DNA of 64,000 nt from Notolepis coatsorum (GCA_963971535.1 OZ020593.1:41881766-41945765); one strand, 5' to 3'; positions 10,311 to 22,151 are shown, numbered from the stretch's first letter. Numbers and translations: made by a program. The notes: generated from the letters alone by a model not told the origin.

Positions 10311-11045
10311 ATCACATTAATAAGACAACAGTAATAAAAGTACGGCAATAGGCAAAGTACAGTAAAATAACATTTCAGTAAAAGATCAATACATAAGAAA
10401 TAAAAACATAATAATAAAAACATTTCAATAAGATACTCGCTTTCCCTAAGGCATGGTACACTATTTGTAAGCTAGACTGTATAGGTACGTTTTTAATTTT
10501 CCTTTAAAAATGTGTATGGAGCTGGCGTTTCTGATGTGTGTTGGTAGTGTGTTCCATAGTTTTGGGGCATAGTTCGCAAATGCCATACTTCCTATCCTCT
10601 TTTGGTTTCTGGGTGTGTCTAGTAAACCTGTAGTGGATGACCGTAGCGTTCTTGAGGGCAGATAACTAACTAGGGAATTTGCTATGTATTTTGGGCCTTG
10701 CTCATTAAGAGCTTTATATGTCAGGAAAAGGACCTTAAAATCAATTCTAACTAGGGAATTTGCTATGTATTTTGGGCCTTGCTCATTAAGAGCTTTATAT
10801 GTCAGGAAAAGGACCTTAAAATCAATTCTATGAGTTATTGGAAGCCAGTGCAGAGTGGCTAGGACTGGAGTGATATGTTCTCTTCTCTTTGTATGAGTTA
10901 GTAATCGAGCTGCAGAGTTTTGGATAAGCTGAAGCTTCCCAATGGTTGCTTTGGGAAGACCAGTGAACAGTGCATTACAATAGTCAATAGAGACAAAAGC
11001 ATGAATCAGTGTCTCTGCATCCTTTTTATTTACGAAAGGTCCTGT
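10311..11045 (-). pseudogene. L2-like LINE, C-terminal part of the ORF and 3' UTR
   Basis: On the minus strand the sequence encodes typical L2/CR1 C-terminal phrases: AETLIHAFVSIDYCNALFTG, PKATIGKLQLIQNSAARLLT, REHITPVLATLHWLPI, RIDFKVLFLTYKALNEQGPKY, then FANYAPKLWNTLPTHIRNAS and FKGKLKTYLYSLAYK before a stop near 10470. An 81-bp tandem duplication (10668-10748 and 10749-10829) doubles the FKVLFLTYKALNEQGPKYIANSL segment. Downstream lies an A/T-rich 3' UTR into the satellite. Confidence 0.8.
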
Positions 11046-11298
11046 TGATTAACAAGCTTTTTGCCTACAAGACAGTTCCATTTTTCATTCTCAGCACAGA
11101 TAAGAGTGTCAGGGAGGCTTATACACTTAGACGCTTATCCGGTTTGGTCATGCTGCAGGTCAGCTCCCCTGCCAAGTCTAAACACTACCCCGGGACACAG
11201 CTTGGCTTCAGGGACCCCACTGCTTCCCTCCACCCCCTCACTCTGCGGCAATAATATATCCTCCTCTCCACCTAGAGTGTTGGACCTGCATGTATCCT

Positions 11299-11300
<2 letters not shown>
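11046..11300. other. Unassigned stretch
   Basis: No convincing gene or repeat is seen between the L2 fragment and the CA microsatellite. Confidence 0.4.

Positions 11301-11382
<82 letters not shown>
11301..11382. repeat. (CA)n microsatellite
   Basis: About 41 uninterrupted CA dinucleotides. Open frames across it on both strands (Thr-His or Cys-Val runs) are artefacts of the repeat. Confidence 0.98.
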
Positions 11383-11383
<1 letters not shown>

Positions 11384-11535
11384 GCTGCCTCAGACACTAT
11401 ACTCCCTCGCTGCTTAGGAGCTCTCACTCCTCTCTCCTATATGGGAATAATTGGTCCACATTATAGTCACTGCAGCAACCCATCATCTCCCCCTGATTCT
11501 CCTCTCACCATACTGCATGTCTGTCATCCTTGTGA
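11383..11535. other. Unassigned stretch
   Basis: Short CT-rich sequence between the microsatellite and the LINE fragment, with no recognisable feature. Confidence 0.4.
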
Positions 11536-12420
11536 TATGAACATGATCTACGAATTCCAATCTGGCTTCAGAACATCCCACTCCACTGACACATGCCTTC
11601 TCTATTTGAATGACCACATCAAACAAGAGGTGGACGTGGGCAAATACTGTGGCATGGTCATGCTGGACCTACAAAAGGCCTTAGACACTGTCAATCACTC
11701 CATTCTGATTGACAAGCTAAAAGCACTTGGTTTTGATAGTTTATCAGTGAGCTGGATGGAATCCTACCTGGAGGGGAGAGAACAGATGGTGGAGGTAAAC
11801 GGTACTCTACCCCCCTCCCAGTGAGCTGTGGTGTTCCACAAGGAAGCATACTAGGACTGTTACTGTTCCTAATTTATGCAAATGACATGTCGTCAGCTTG
11901 TGACTGCAACTTGTTCTTGTTCGCGGACGACTCAGCACTGCTGGTCTCTGACAAGAACAAGTTACAGGTTGAAAAAAACCTCAGCTCGGAACTCGGCAGA
12001 ATCTGCACCTGGCTTGCTGATAATAAACTATCATTACACCTGGGTAAAACAGAGTCCATTCTCTTCGGATCAAATAACAAACTCAGCAAGACCAACGGCT
12101 TCTCGGTTACAGTGGGTGACAATATTGTCACAAGGAAAGATGAAATTACATACCTGGGTTCCATCCTAGAGGCAAATCTTTCCTGTGACAAAATGGCATC
12201 CAATGTAATAAAAAAAAAGTCAACCAACAAACTAGATTGTTGTACCGGATCTCCTCTCTGGTAAACAAGAATACCCTGAAGACTCTGGCAGCAGCACTCA
12301 TTCAAGGGTACTACGACTATGCTTGCACCTCATGGTACCAAAGCACCTCAAAGGCGCTAAAAACAAGATTACAAACATCACAAAAAAACAAGATTACAAA
12401 CATCACAAAACAAATGTGAC
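11536..12420 (+). pseudogene. Fragment of the 2A-LINE family, RT region, decayed
   Basis: This matches the RT part of the LINE at 5314-9755, from NLIYEFQSGFRTSHSTD to STSKALKTKLQTSQ, with MLDLQKALDTV and LFADDSALL still readable. The frame shifts near 11815 (shortened C-run after NGTLPP) and near 12220 (expanded A-run). It stops without the family's 3' UTR, ending in a short duplication of AACAAGATTACAAACATCAC near 12360-12410, so its 3' part was lost after insertion. Confidence 0.85.
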
Positions 12421-12838
12421 AGACACTAGGACTGTTTGCTAGCTTATTCACTTTTAAAATAAGAATTGGATTCTGTTTATATATTGCATCGTGAAATTCC
12501 TTTTGGTAAATGAGCACATCATTTCTAGTAAGGGGTAAGGGCTGAACAAATCTAAATATTATTGAAATCGCAATATGGCCTTGTGCCCTACCCAAATGGC
12601 AGGAGGCGCAATATTTGTAAAGGCAAAGTGTGTGTCAAAATATTTTTCTAATTGAAGTATTGTGATGCAATGTAAATTATTCTGCAGACATAAGAAAATA
12701 TTTTTGTTTGGTACAGATCCCTGCAAAAATCACAACATGATAATTGTAATATTTTTCAATGAGAATAAGGACATGATAATTCCCTCCCTCATGTCATAAA
12801 TGGCATAGACACTCTCCCATATTTAATAACAATACACT
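12421..12838. other. Degraded MITE-like sequence
   Basis: AT-rich sequence. Positions 12535-12640 (GAAATCGCAATATGGCCTTG, then GGAGGCGCAATATTTG) resemble a common teleost hAT-type repeat. Ends and target duplication are not visible. Confidence 0.35.
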
Positions 12839-13731
12839 CCTGATTGCACAACAACCTATCAGATTTCCCAAATGGGAAAAGAATGGCATACATACATTGG
12901 GAGATATCTTCAACGAACGGGGTTTCTGTAGCTATCAAGATATACATAACAAATTTAACCTCACCAGTTCCACATACTATTTCTACCGACAGTTATTAGC
13001 ATGTTTGAAGGCTCATGGAGTCCCATTAAAGGTACCACTGGAGCACCACAGATATCACAAATTATTTTATGAAAGGGAGACATCGAGAGGTTTTGTCTCG
13101 GACTTTTACCGTCACTTACTTACATCCTTGTATGAAGTCCTTCCCCTAGACTCAGTTTGGAGGAGGGATATACCAGACTTGGAAGTAGATTTTGATTGGG
13201 CTGAAGTCTGGGCAAACGTTCGGCTATCGTCACGTAACCCGGATCATCAACAGATTAATCTTAATTTTATTCATAGGACTTACCTAACTCCTATTCGACT
13301 GAACCGTATGGTGCTTAAACAAGACTCTCTATGTTCCTTATGTACAAACGGTGATAGTGTTACATTTATGCATATGTGTTGGGAATGCCCGCCTGTTAAG
13401 ATATTTTGGGAAGAAATAACCACACTATTATCAGGATATTTGTTTTTGACAATACCTGTAATGCCTTCTGTATTGTTGCTGAATGATGTCTCAATTATCA
13501 CACTCTGTACTTATAAAAAGGATAATCTTGTCCGGTTTTACGGCTGCCAAAAAGCTAATAGCATCACGCTGGATTCAACCTGATAAAATGTGTTGGAGGG
13601 TATGGATTCTTACCTATCTTGATGTGATTTACCTAGAGATATCTACTGCACGAATTCTAGGTGTTAATGAAGCCAGCATAGCAATCTGGTTAGAAGTGGT
13701 GGAGAGAATAAAGCATTATATGAACTTTTAA
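12839..13731 (+). pseudogene. L1-like LINE, ORF2 C-terminal fragment
   Basis: The translation gives fish L1/Tx1-type ORF2 C-terminal phrases: TYYFYRQLLACLKAHGVPL, FYRHLLTSLYE, NLNFIHRTYLTPIRLNRMVLK, SLCSLCTNGDSVTFMHMCWECPPVKIFWEEI, then after a frame change near 13530 GFTAAKKLIASRWIQP and WILTYLDVIYLEISTARI. The CxxC...HxxxxC cluster is the zinc-knuckle-like segment at the end of L1 ORF2. Everything upstream, including RT and endonuclease, is missing. Confidence 0.8.
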
Positions 13732-13739
13732 TCCTTGGT

Positions 13740-14044
13740 ATCAAGCGATGTAGTTCATTCCACCATTGTGGGGCAAGGACTGAGAATAGGCGTGTAGGTG
13801 GTGTATATGTGTTTGAGGATGATATCCTTCAAACAGGCAATAGTGATGATATAATTTGGGCAGTGCTGATCTGGGTTACTTTCCTCCAGTTGGAATGCAC
13901 TACCCACCCCAGTTAGGACAGCCGAATCCCATCCAATCTTTCGCTGTCGACTAAAGACGCACTTCTTCAACCATTATCTGAAATAAAATTAAAAAAATTA
14001 AATAAAAAATATCTAACCCTAACTAACCTTACTGTCATGCACTT
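13740..14044 (+). pseudogene. L2-like LINE C-terminus, first half of an interrupted copy
   Basis: From 13891 to the TAA at 13984-13986 an intact frame reads WNALPTPVRTAESHPIFRCRLKTHFFNHYLK, the typical end of an L2-type ORF. Its 3' UTR runs to 14044, is interrupted by a hAT element, and resumes at 14976. The stretch 13740-13880 is too decayed to read. Confidence 0.75.
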
Positions 14045-14967
14045 TAGGGGTGGACGGTATGGTCTAAAATTTATATCATGGTATAATTTGAAGCATAGAC
14101 GGTAACGGTATATATCACGGTATCAGTGTTTCCGTTAGAATAATTTTTTTTGCCTGATAGGCAGGCTATATAAAGAGTGACATCCTCAAGGCATGTAGAT
14201 TTATAATATTTTTACTTAAAACTAGGCTACTTTTGCGTATAAAGTCATTATATTCCATTATATTCCAAATAAAATAAGTCCCGAGTCCGTGCTGCTCCCA
14301 TTGCAAACAGCCGGGCTGGATGCTGGATTTTGCTAGAAGCATATGTAGCTGCAGAGCCAGCGGCGCTTTCAGGTCTGGTCACAGCTTTCAGCCGTTGGGT
14401 GGGGGGGCGCTGTTGAGCGGACCTGACCTGAAAGCGCCGCTGGCTCTGCGGCTCTGCAGCTGCATGCTATTCGCAAATCCACTGCTGCCGCCGTCCTCCT
14501 GGCTCCCGCTGCAGCCGTCGTTATCATAACACTACACGCATATCATAATGTTTACAGCAAACTGTAGTTGATCACCAGGTATGTTTTATTAACGTAGAAT
14601 AATTCATATAAGAAAAACGATAGGGACATCTCTTACCTTTCTCCACTGGTTAAAAATGCCAGGAACTGAAATTGAAACTTGCTGTGCGCCGCGGTGATTG
14701 TGTTTATTATGAAATGACAATTGCGTGTTGACACGCCCACTGCGCGAAGCCTCCTAAATAACTTTTTCCAGTTTGCACATATCTATTATCTATGACTAAT
14801 TCGATCTATTTTTAGGGGCAAATGCGATTGAAATAGTCGCGCTGTGGTTACATGATGTCATTGCTATTTTAGAGCTGCTCTACCGGTTACACGGTATAGT
14901 CAAAATCCATACCGTAGAGCAAATTAATACCGTTTATACCGTATACCGTTTATACCGTCCACCCCTA
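14045..14967. mobile_element. hAT non-autonomous element inside an L2 3' UTR
   Basis: Terminal inverted repeats TAGGGGTGGACGGTAT...ATACCGTCCACCCCTA are flanked by a perfect 8-bp duplication ATGCACTT (14037-14044 and 14968-14975), the hAT hallmark. From about 14124 to 14545 lies sequence related to the hAT element at 22152-23034 in reverse (CAGTGTTTCCGTTAGAA start), including a strong palindrome at 14346-14462 built on CTGCAGAGCCAGCGGCGCTT. No transposase frame. Confidence 0.92.
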
Positions 14968-15136
14968 ATGCACTTGTCCTAATAAACTAACCTACACTGT
15001 AACACGCAACACTTTGATGCATATTGTTACTCAGCTGATAGAGGTGTATCCTTCCTGATGACCTGTCGTACAGAACTTGTAAGTCGCTTTGGATAAAAGC
15101 GTCAGCTAAATGACTAAATGTAAATGTGAATGTAAA
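14968..15136 (+). mobile_element. L2-like 3' tail, second half of the interrupted copy
   Basis: The sequence resumes the L2 3' UTR after the hAT and ends with the teleost tail CTTGTAAGTCGCTTTGGATA, GCGTCAGCTAAATGACTAAA and TGTAAATG repeats, also used by some fish SINEs. Confidence 0.75.
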
Positions 15137-15775
15137 TGCCTTGTATAATTCCACACATAAGAAAGAAAGATACTGGGATGAATAAACAAAATAGGAAATA
15201 AAATGTAGAAATGCATGCAATACATAAATAAATATGAATCTCCATATATGAAATAGAACATTTAGATAAGGTGCTACTGAGATGTTTTGGTGAGTTCTTT
15301 GTTTTTTTGTGGAAGTAGCCCTTCTTAAAAATGCATGAACATTCACTGATAATTGGTCTGTAGTGGAGTCTACAATGTCTACATTGCCGGACCATGTAGA
15401 CTGACATAATTCTGTGCATAGTTTAGTCTACACAGGCCATATTTCAAATAATCAAAATCTTACTTCATTCATCTTAAACATTCTTGATTTGGGGGATTGG
15501 TAGTTCCCATGAAATCTGAAGTTGTTCAAATGACAACAGCGATCCACCTTGAATTAAATCACACTGTGTTGGCTGCGTCACAGTCACGAAAGGGGCTACT
15601 TAATTCATTAATCCAATCCACTTCATTTATAGAGCACATTTAAAAACAACAAAGTTTACCAAAGTGCTGTACAAGTCCCACAACATAAGATAAAAAAGAT
15701 AAAAAAAAAAAAAAAATTATTGTCATAAAAAAAAAATTAATTCGAAGGTCAGCCCTAGTACTCATCCTAATATAA
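15137..15775. other. Mostly featureless, with a reversed retroposon tail
   Basis: Nothing is recognised in 15137-15600. About 15620-15680 looks like a minus-strand retroposon tail (TTTATAGAGCACATTTAAAA, then AAAGTGCTGTACAA), followed by A-rich low-complexity DNA. Confidence 0.4.
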
Positions 15776-16060
15776 TAAGGTCGGGTGGGCCTCTCTGGCA
15801 GAGAGACGTAAGTTGCATTGGAATCTTTTTATTTATAAAGCCATAATTAGAGATTGTCCAAATTATATTAGTTCTTTATTGGAATGGACCACTGGACCCT
15901 GTCTTACACGATCCAGTTTTTGGCTTACACTTAGAGTGCCTAGAGTTTGTACTGAACTTGGTAGATCTGCTTTTGGCTTTTCTGCCCCTATGTCATGGAA
16001 TACCCTGCAGGAAACACTGAAACTAGACACTCTAATGTATTTTAAAATGTGCTCTTAATT
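15776..16060 (+). pseudogene. LINE C-terminal fragment (CR1/L2 group)
   Basis: One frame reads HWNLFIYKAIIRDCPNYISSLLEW, TRSSFWLTLRVPRVCTELGRSAFGFSAPMSWNTLQETLKLDTLMYFK before a stop, the usual end of a fish LINE ORF with the family's S(A)P-x-x-WN-x-L-x-x-x-LK signature. Nothing upstream of this C-terminus remains. Confidence 0.7.
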
Positions 16061-16350
16061 ATTCTGATTGTCTGATGTCTTTATATTTATGAACGCACTG
16101 TGACACTTGTGAATGTAACATCTCAACGGCACTGTAAATGAGTTTAATTACTCAGTGTATTATCGAATATAAATACAGATTGAATACTGATGTTTTTTGT
16201 ATTCTCTAGACTAGAGGTATGGTTATGAATACTAATGCAGAATGCAGTGTTTTGTCTGTATTATAAGTGCCGTCAGTGCTTTGTCTGTATGATAATTGCC
16301 TTCATGAATTGTGACATTGTCTGAATGCGGTCTTTTGTTTGTGCCCACAG
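16061..16350. other. Intronic sequence, nothing recognised
   Basis: AT-rich DNA leading to the polypyrimidine tract of exon A, with no repeat or gene recognised. Confidence 0.5.
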
Positions 16351-16431
16351 CAATGATTTCAGCAAAATGGTCGCAGAAGAGTACCTCAGCTTTTTTGAAT
16401 TTACAGGGATGACATTGGACCAATCTCTCAG
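16351..16431 (+). CDS. psd3: PSD/EFA6-family ARF-GEF, Sec7 domain exon A (internal exon)
   Basis: This 81-nt exon reads (N)NDFSKMVAEEYLSFFEFTGMTLDQSLR. A pyrimidine-rich tract ending CCCACAG precedes it and GTACTG follows it. It begins with one base that completes a codon from an upstream exon and ends with two bases of an Arg codon finished by exon B. The peptide matches the first helices of the Sec7 domain of PSD (EFA6) proteins, exchange factors that load GTP on ARF6 at the plasma membrane and act in membrane recycling, actin remodelling and, in neurons, dendritic spines. The KMVAEEYLSFF and FTGMTLDQSLR wording suits PSD3 better than PSD, PSD2 or PSD4, but the paralogue call rests on memory. 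The upstream exon, expected to end in ...HLSKN-like sequence, was not found in the preceding 16 kb. Confidence 0.9.
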
Positions 16432-17396
16432 GTACTGTTCAGCAATGTAACAATCTATCGCACAACAATTCCCTTAAAAATATATAGGCAAATATTCACA
16501 TTTTACATTGGCTTGATTTTATACCATTTATAATAGGCTACTTGTGTCCTCTTAAGCCCGACGGGACCGTTACTGGTCCCAAAATGACATCATGTCATAA
16601 ATCAAGCTCTCCAGACTGTCTGACAGGGCCGGACTGGGGAAATCATTCAGGCCAGGAAATATTGTGCAAAATATAGCCCCAGTCAGGCCACTTTTTAAGC
16701 GGGGGGTCTGGGGGTCCTCCACCAGGAAATTCTTTGTTACAAAGACTTCATTTCCTGCATTCTGGTGCAGGATTTTTTTTATTTGTACCCTTTAAATGCC
16801 AGTGTTTGTGATGGCATCACAAATTATTGTTAAAAAACAGGCATATATGATATGACATATATGATTAGCAACACTGGATTTTCAGTTTTTGTAATAGAAA
16901 ATAATACAATCTTTTATTCAACTTCAGCCCTGATCATAACACCACATATTCATTTTATAATTCTAACCCTTTACATGCCAGTGTGTGTGATGGCATATAT
17001 TTGCAATATATCAAATGCAAAGTAGATTTTTCTGGGGGCGATTATTACAGGCTAGCATGTGTCAATGATTAGCAACAACACTGATTTTGATGTATTTTTA
17101 GTTTTTAGTTTTTTCCCGCCTTCACCAATCACATGCGGCTCCCTTTGTGTGTGTGTGTGTGTGAGCAAGAGAGAGAGATAGTTAAACTTGTGTGAGTTGC
17201 AGCGATCTCCTGGTTGTTCCCCACCTAGGTTATCTAACTATTGCGCCACTGCAACTAGAAACACTGGCCTGGCCTGCTTCTAAGTTCAGTGGCCTGACTG
17301 CAAAAAAAATAAAAATTTAAAATCTTTTCTTGAATAATATTTTTTTTTTTAAATCTGGCGACCCCCCCCGCGGCGTCTCGCGACCCCCACTTTGGG
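16432..17396. other. Intron with MITE-like relics
   Basis: A segment near 16625 starts AGGGCCGGACTGGGGAAAT and one near 17265 ends GGCCTGGCCTGCTTC, which may be two ends of a decayed DNA element. Near 17355-17405 is a repeat end of the type that finishes CACTTTGGGAACTCCTGCTC. A short TG run lies at 17147-17162. Confidence 0.4.
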
Positions 17397-17710
17397 AACT
17401 CCTGCTCTAATAAACAGTTCCACAGCCCTAGCTGGTGCTATAATAAACAGTTCCACAGGCCTAGCTGGTGCTCTAATAAACAGTTCCACAGGCCTAGCTG
17501 GTGCTCTAATAAACAGTTCCACAGGCCTAGCTAGTGCTTTAATAAACAGTTCCACAGCCCTAGCTGGGGCTTTAATAAACAGTTCCACAGGCCTAGCTCG
17601 TGCTCTAATAAACAGTTCCACAGCCCTAGCTGGGGCTTTAATAAACAGTTCCACAGGCCTAGCTGGTGCTCTAATAAACAGTTCCACAGGCCTAGCTGGT
17701 GCTCTTAATA
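17397..17710. repeat. 33-bp minisatellite, about nine units
   Basis: The unit TAATAAACAGTTCCACAGGC...CTAGCTGGTGCTC repeats about nine times with few changes. Because 33 is a multiple of three and the unit lacks stops in some frames, long open frames arise on both strands (plus strand INSSTGLAGAL repeats). It sits in the intron between exons A and B and is not likely to be coding. Confidence 0.95.
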
Positions 17711-17778
17711 ATTGTACATCTTGTTGCAGTCAGTCATCCTCGTCTCATGATGTATGATGTGCAGTGCATTTCATCTGA

Positions 17779-18921
<1,143 letters not shown>

Positions 18922-18980
18922 ATGGAGCCCATTGCCTTACATGTGCTCTGATGCTGTTGAACACGGACCTGCACGGCCCT
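18922..18980 (+). CDS. psd3: PSD/EFA6-family ARF-GEF, Sec7 domain exon C (LLNTDLH motif)
   Basis: This 59-nt exon follows a T-rich acceptor (CATTTTACAG) and ends at GTAAGT. Joined to the last G of exon B it reads DGAHCLTCALMLLNTDLHGP and finishes in phase 0. LLNTDLH is Sec7 motif 2, which lines the ARF-binding groove. In PSD proteins as I recall them the next residue after LHG is His (LHGHNIGKKM); here the codon is CCT, Pro. The downstream partner exon lies about 36 kb away. Confidence 0.92.
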
Positions 18981-19800
18981 GTAAGTTAATCTTTTTGTTC
19001 CTGTCACCTTAACCACTCATCTTATCACACCATGAGTCTCTTCCTCCTCCTCCTCCTCTTCCTCCCATCCTTGTGGGCAACAGAGCCTGTGGCCACTAGG
19101 GGGCGACAGTAGCAGGAGCATCTCCACCTCAGTCAGGAAAGGAGCTGTATCCATGGCTGACCATGGAAAGACACTGGGTCAAGTCAGTTCAGTCAGCAGC
19201 GTCACTCTCCACTTAGAAAATATTCAGAAAACAAACGGTTATCCAGTCTTATTGACTCCCTAATACACTGTGCCTCAGAATCAGAGACACTTAATCAGTC
19301 AAAGACTATACAGGAATTTGTCTTGGTTTCAGTGGTGCCATGTTTCCAACATGCCACTGCAATAGAACAACATGGTACAGTGACAGCAAAACAAATGGTA
19401 AATGGTGAACTAACTTATCACTCTCCAGAATTATAATTAGAAGTTCTTTATTACCATGTATATTGGGCAACCATAGTCTGGCTAGAACTGTCACGATAAC
19501 CGCAATATTGCAATGCCATGCTATTGTCAAGCGAACTGCAGGGGATGGCAAGTGACCGCCACAACCGCAAGGTTCATGTATTTTCTTTTTTTCACGAGGC
19601 TACTTGGCCCTTCTTGTTTTACACTTCAATGTGTGTGTATTGAATGTTAAATAAATTCATATTGAAAACAAGAGTTAAGAGCACTAAAGTTCAGGCACTA
19701 AAATGTATCCAATTTAGACCCAATTGGATCACAGGGTCTTCATTATGCTGGTTGAGCTGACACGTGACCACATGAGTTGAAAATAACTGAGCTGCTTCTC
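18981..19800. other. Start of the large intron, few recognisable features
   Basis: A CCTCCT-rich patch lies near 19042-19068. About 19488-19600 resembles an internal hAT-type repeat (CTGTCACGATAACCGCAATA). No exon or complete element is seen. Confidence 0.4.
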
Positions 19801-20587
19801 CCAGGGTTCGCACATGGTCCTTGAAGTGCTTAACCGATTCGCGGCCAACCACGTGTATATATACGTGATTGGGAGCCAGCGCTTGACGGCCAACCACGTA
19901 TATATATATGTGGTAAACTCGGTTTTGCTTTTATTCCATTTTAATATCCTACTCAATGTCACAGAGCTGTATTTTGGCTGGAAAAGGCATATCGGGACTC
20001 CGAAAGTGCAGTACCGGCCAGATCCTGGTATTGGCGCTGTCTCGAGAATGCAGTTTCCCCTGTTGAAGACCGGGTGACACTTCCAGGCGGACCGCTTTGA
20101 AAAGCAAAAATATGCATGCTTAGAACGTTTCCAGAGCGTCTCGCGACTCCCGCGGCTCCGCCACTTGCTCGATTTTGATTGGTCGTCGAAAAAAGTTACC
20201 TTGATGAGCGGCGCTCCTCTCCAAAAGTTGAACTATTTTCAACTTTAGGCGCTGGGAGCGCTCCGCCCAAAACGCTAGCCGCCGAGAGTGCTAAAACGCG
20301 AGGCGCGGCGCTGGGAAAAGGAGCGCGCCTGTCGCGTTTCCAGCATAGAAATTAATGACAGAAAGGAGCTGGCAACTCATAAAAAGCTGGCTGTGGACAG
20401 TACACGTCGCCTAAAGCAGCATTTTTCCACTTCAAGATTTCAAGCTGTTTTGGGCTGGGCTCCGCCCATACTCGCTAAGCGCTTTGAGTGACAGTCACCC
20501 ACACAGCATGATACATACGAGAGAGAGTGAGAGAGAGAACACGAGCGAGCAAGAGAGGAGAGATCGCTCCGTGAGCGCGCGTGTGCG

Positions 20588-20763
20588 CGGCTCGACTCGC
20601 GATTGTGTGTAAAATGCAGGTGGAGAGATAGAGACAGATAGAGAGAGGGAGAGTCAGGGACGTGAGTGTGCGTGTGCGCTGTGTGAGCGGCTCGACTCAC
20701 GATTGTGTGTAAAATGCAGGTGGAGAGATAGAGACAGATAGAGAGAGGGAGAGTCAGGGACAG
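20588..20763. repeat. 103-bp tandem duplication, GA-rich
   Basis: The segment from GGCTCGACTC through GTGTGTAAAATGCAGGTGGA to AGAGTCAGGGA occurs at 20588 and again at 20691. Related sequence, reversed and in more copies, lies at 63595-63780 (CACACGCATTTTACACACAA). Confidence 0.85.
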
Positions 20764-21007
20764 GGAAACCGCTTCCGCATTATTCCCACTGCTCTGTTGT
20801 TGAGCGAATTGTTGATTGTGGGCGGTGACTACAACCAGGGGCTGAGATATGCAGATCAGCTCCTTGCTACGTAGGATAGCGAGTCAAATCAGAATGGCTT
20901 AGTTCACTGGGGGAGGATCTTGTCTCATCTGAATTGGAGCAATCCGCCAAAATGAGAATCTGAGACACAGACATTGATTGTTGATACAACCCCACATTGC
21001 TAGAAAA

Positions 21008-21390
21008 TAGGGATGCTCGATATTGGCTTTTTTACCGATACCTGATATTGTCCAACTCTTAATTTCCGATACCGATATCAACCGATACCGATATATGCAG
21101 GGTTCCCCCCCCCCCCCCCCCCCCAAAACGGAATAATTTCAGGTAATTAACCTTACATATATCTTGTCATCTTGAGAGAGATTTGTATCTTGTGAATTAA
21201 CACAACATTATGCATACTTTTGACAATAAATAAAATCAGAATTTGTTTTTACTTGCTTGCCTGGGTAAATAAATGTGAAATAAATGTAAAAAAAATAAAA
21301 TATATATATATATTTTTTTTAAACAGATACCGATAATTTCCGATATCACATTTTAATGCCAATATCGGCCGATAATATCGGACATCCCTA
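21008..21390. mobile_element. hAT MITE
   Basis: Ends TAGGGATGCTCGATATTGG and CCGATAATATCGGACATCCCTA are flanked by a perfect 8-bp duplication CTAGAAAA (21000-21007 and 21391-21398). The interior has a run of about 18 C (21107-21124) and AT-rich sequence. Confidence 0.95.
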
Positions 21391-21864
21391 CTAGAAAACA
21401 ATGCTAAACACTGGAAAAGGCAATTTATAAGACAGGGGACATTTAAAGTGCTTGATAATAAAAAAAATAATAATAATAAAGTCAAGGCCTGGAATTCCTT
21501 GAAAATAGCCTTGAATAAAAATTTAAGTTTAAAAAAAAAAAAAATAGCCTTGAAATTCAAATCAACCATTCACATTGAATGTTTTATTCATCCATGATCA
21601 AATTGTTCTGAATCAAGAAATCATTTCTTTGTCTTTTTTTTTTATAACATCTGACGAGTTGCTGTCTCGCACGCTCTTTTCCTAATTTCTTCGTGTGTGA
21701 TGCTCTAGCTTGCTCTAGCTGGCAAGCAGGCCAAGAAAATGCTTAAAACAGCATTTAAAAGTGAATTGTATCCCTCGAGTGACATCCTTGAAAATAAAAA
21801 ATAGTGCTTGGAAAAGTACTTAAAAGTCCTTGAATTTCATTTTGCAATGTCTGTGGGAACCCTG

Positions 21865-22143
21865 TTATCCTGTCTCAGACTGGATTACTTTACCTGATCA
21901 AGATATGGATTATTTTGTATTTGCCTTACTGAAAGGAAACTTGTGTGAAGGCATGAGGTAAGCTGATCTTATGATGAATGGTTACTTGATTCAAGGCTGC
22001 TGGTTGGTTGGTGTTCCGCGTTGGCTAATGCTAACGTTAGAGGTGGTGAACATGTGACATTATGTCCATTGGTGTGGAATCAGCTGCTTTGCGGTCAAAT
22101 TTACTTTTGTTTACTCAAGCACTCAAGCATACTGCGCTGTTGA
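21865..22143. other. Intronic sequence, nothing recognised
   Basis: No repeat or coding feature seen. Confidence 0.4.
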
Positions 22144-22151
22144 GCAGCCAC

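Larger units (their letters stand above)
19802..21864. mobile_element. Possible composite DNA element with CAGGGTTC ends and nested insertions
   Basis: A start CAGGGTTCGCACATGGTCCTTGA near 19802 and an end GCAATGTCTGTGGGAACCCTG near 21864 match the two ends of a common teleost DNA repeat. A second right end is seen near 25460-25482. Between them are a segment shared with 37340-37430 and, reversed, 63870-63950 (CTGGGCTCCGCCCATACTCG), a 103-bp tandem duplication and a complete hAT MITE. No target duplication pairs the ends, so they may not belong to one insertion. Confidence 0.4.

Noticed and set aside
11061-11417. Open frames across the CA microsatellite on both strands
   Set aside because: They are Thr-His or Cys-Val runs produced by the dinucleotide repeat, with no domain or splice context.
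17349-17757. Open frames of more than 110 codons on both strands near 17.4-17.7 kb
   Set aside because: They follow from a 33-bp repeat unit without stops and lie in an intron between two well-supported exons.
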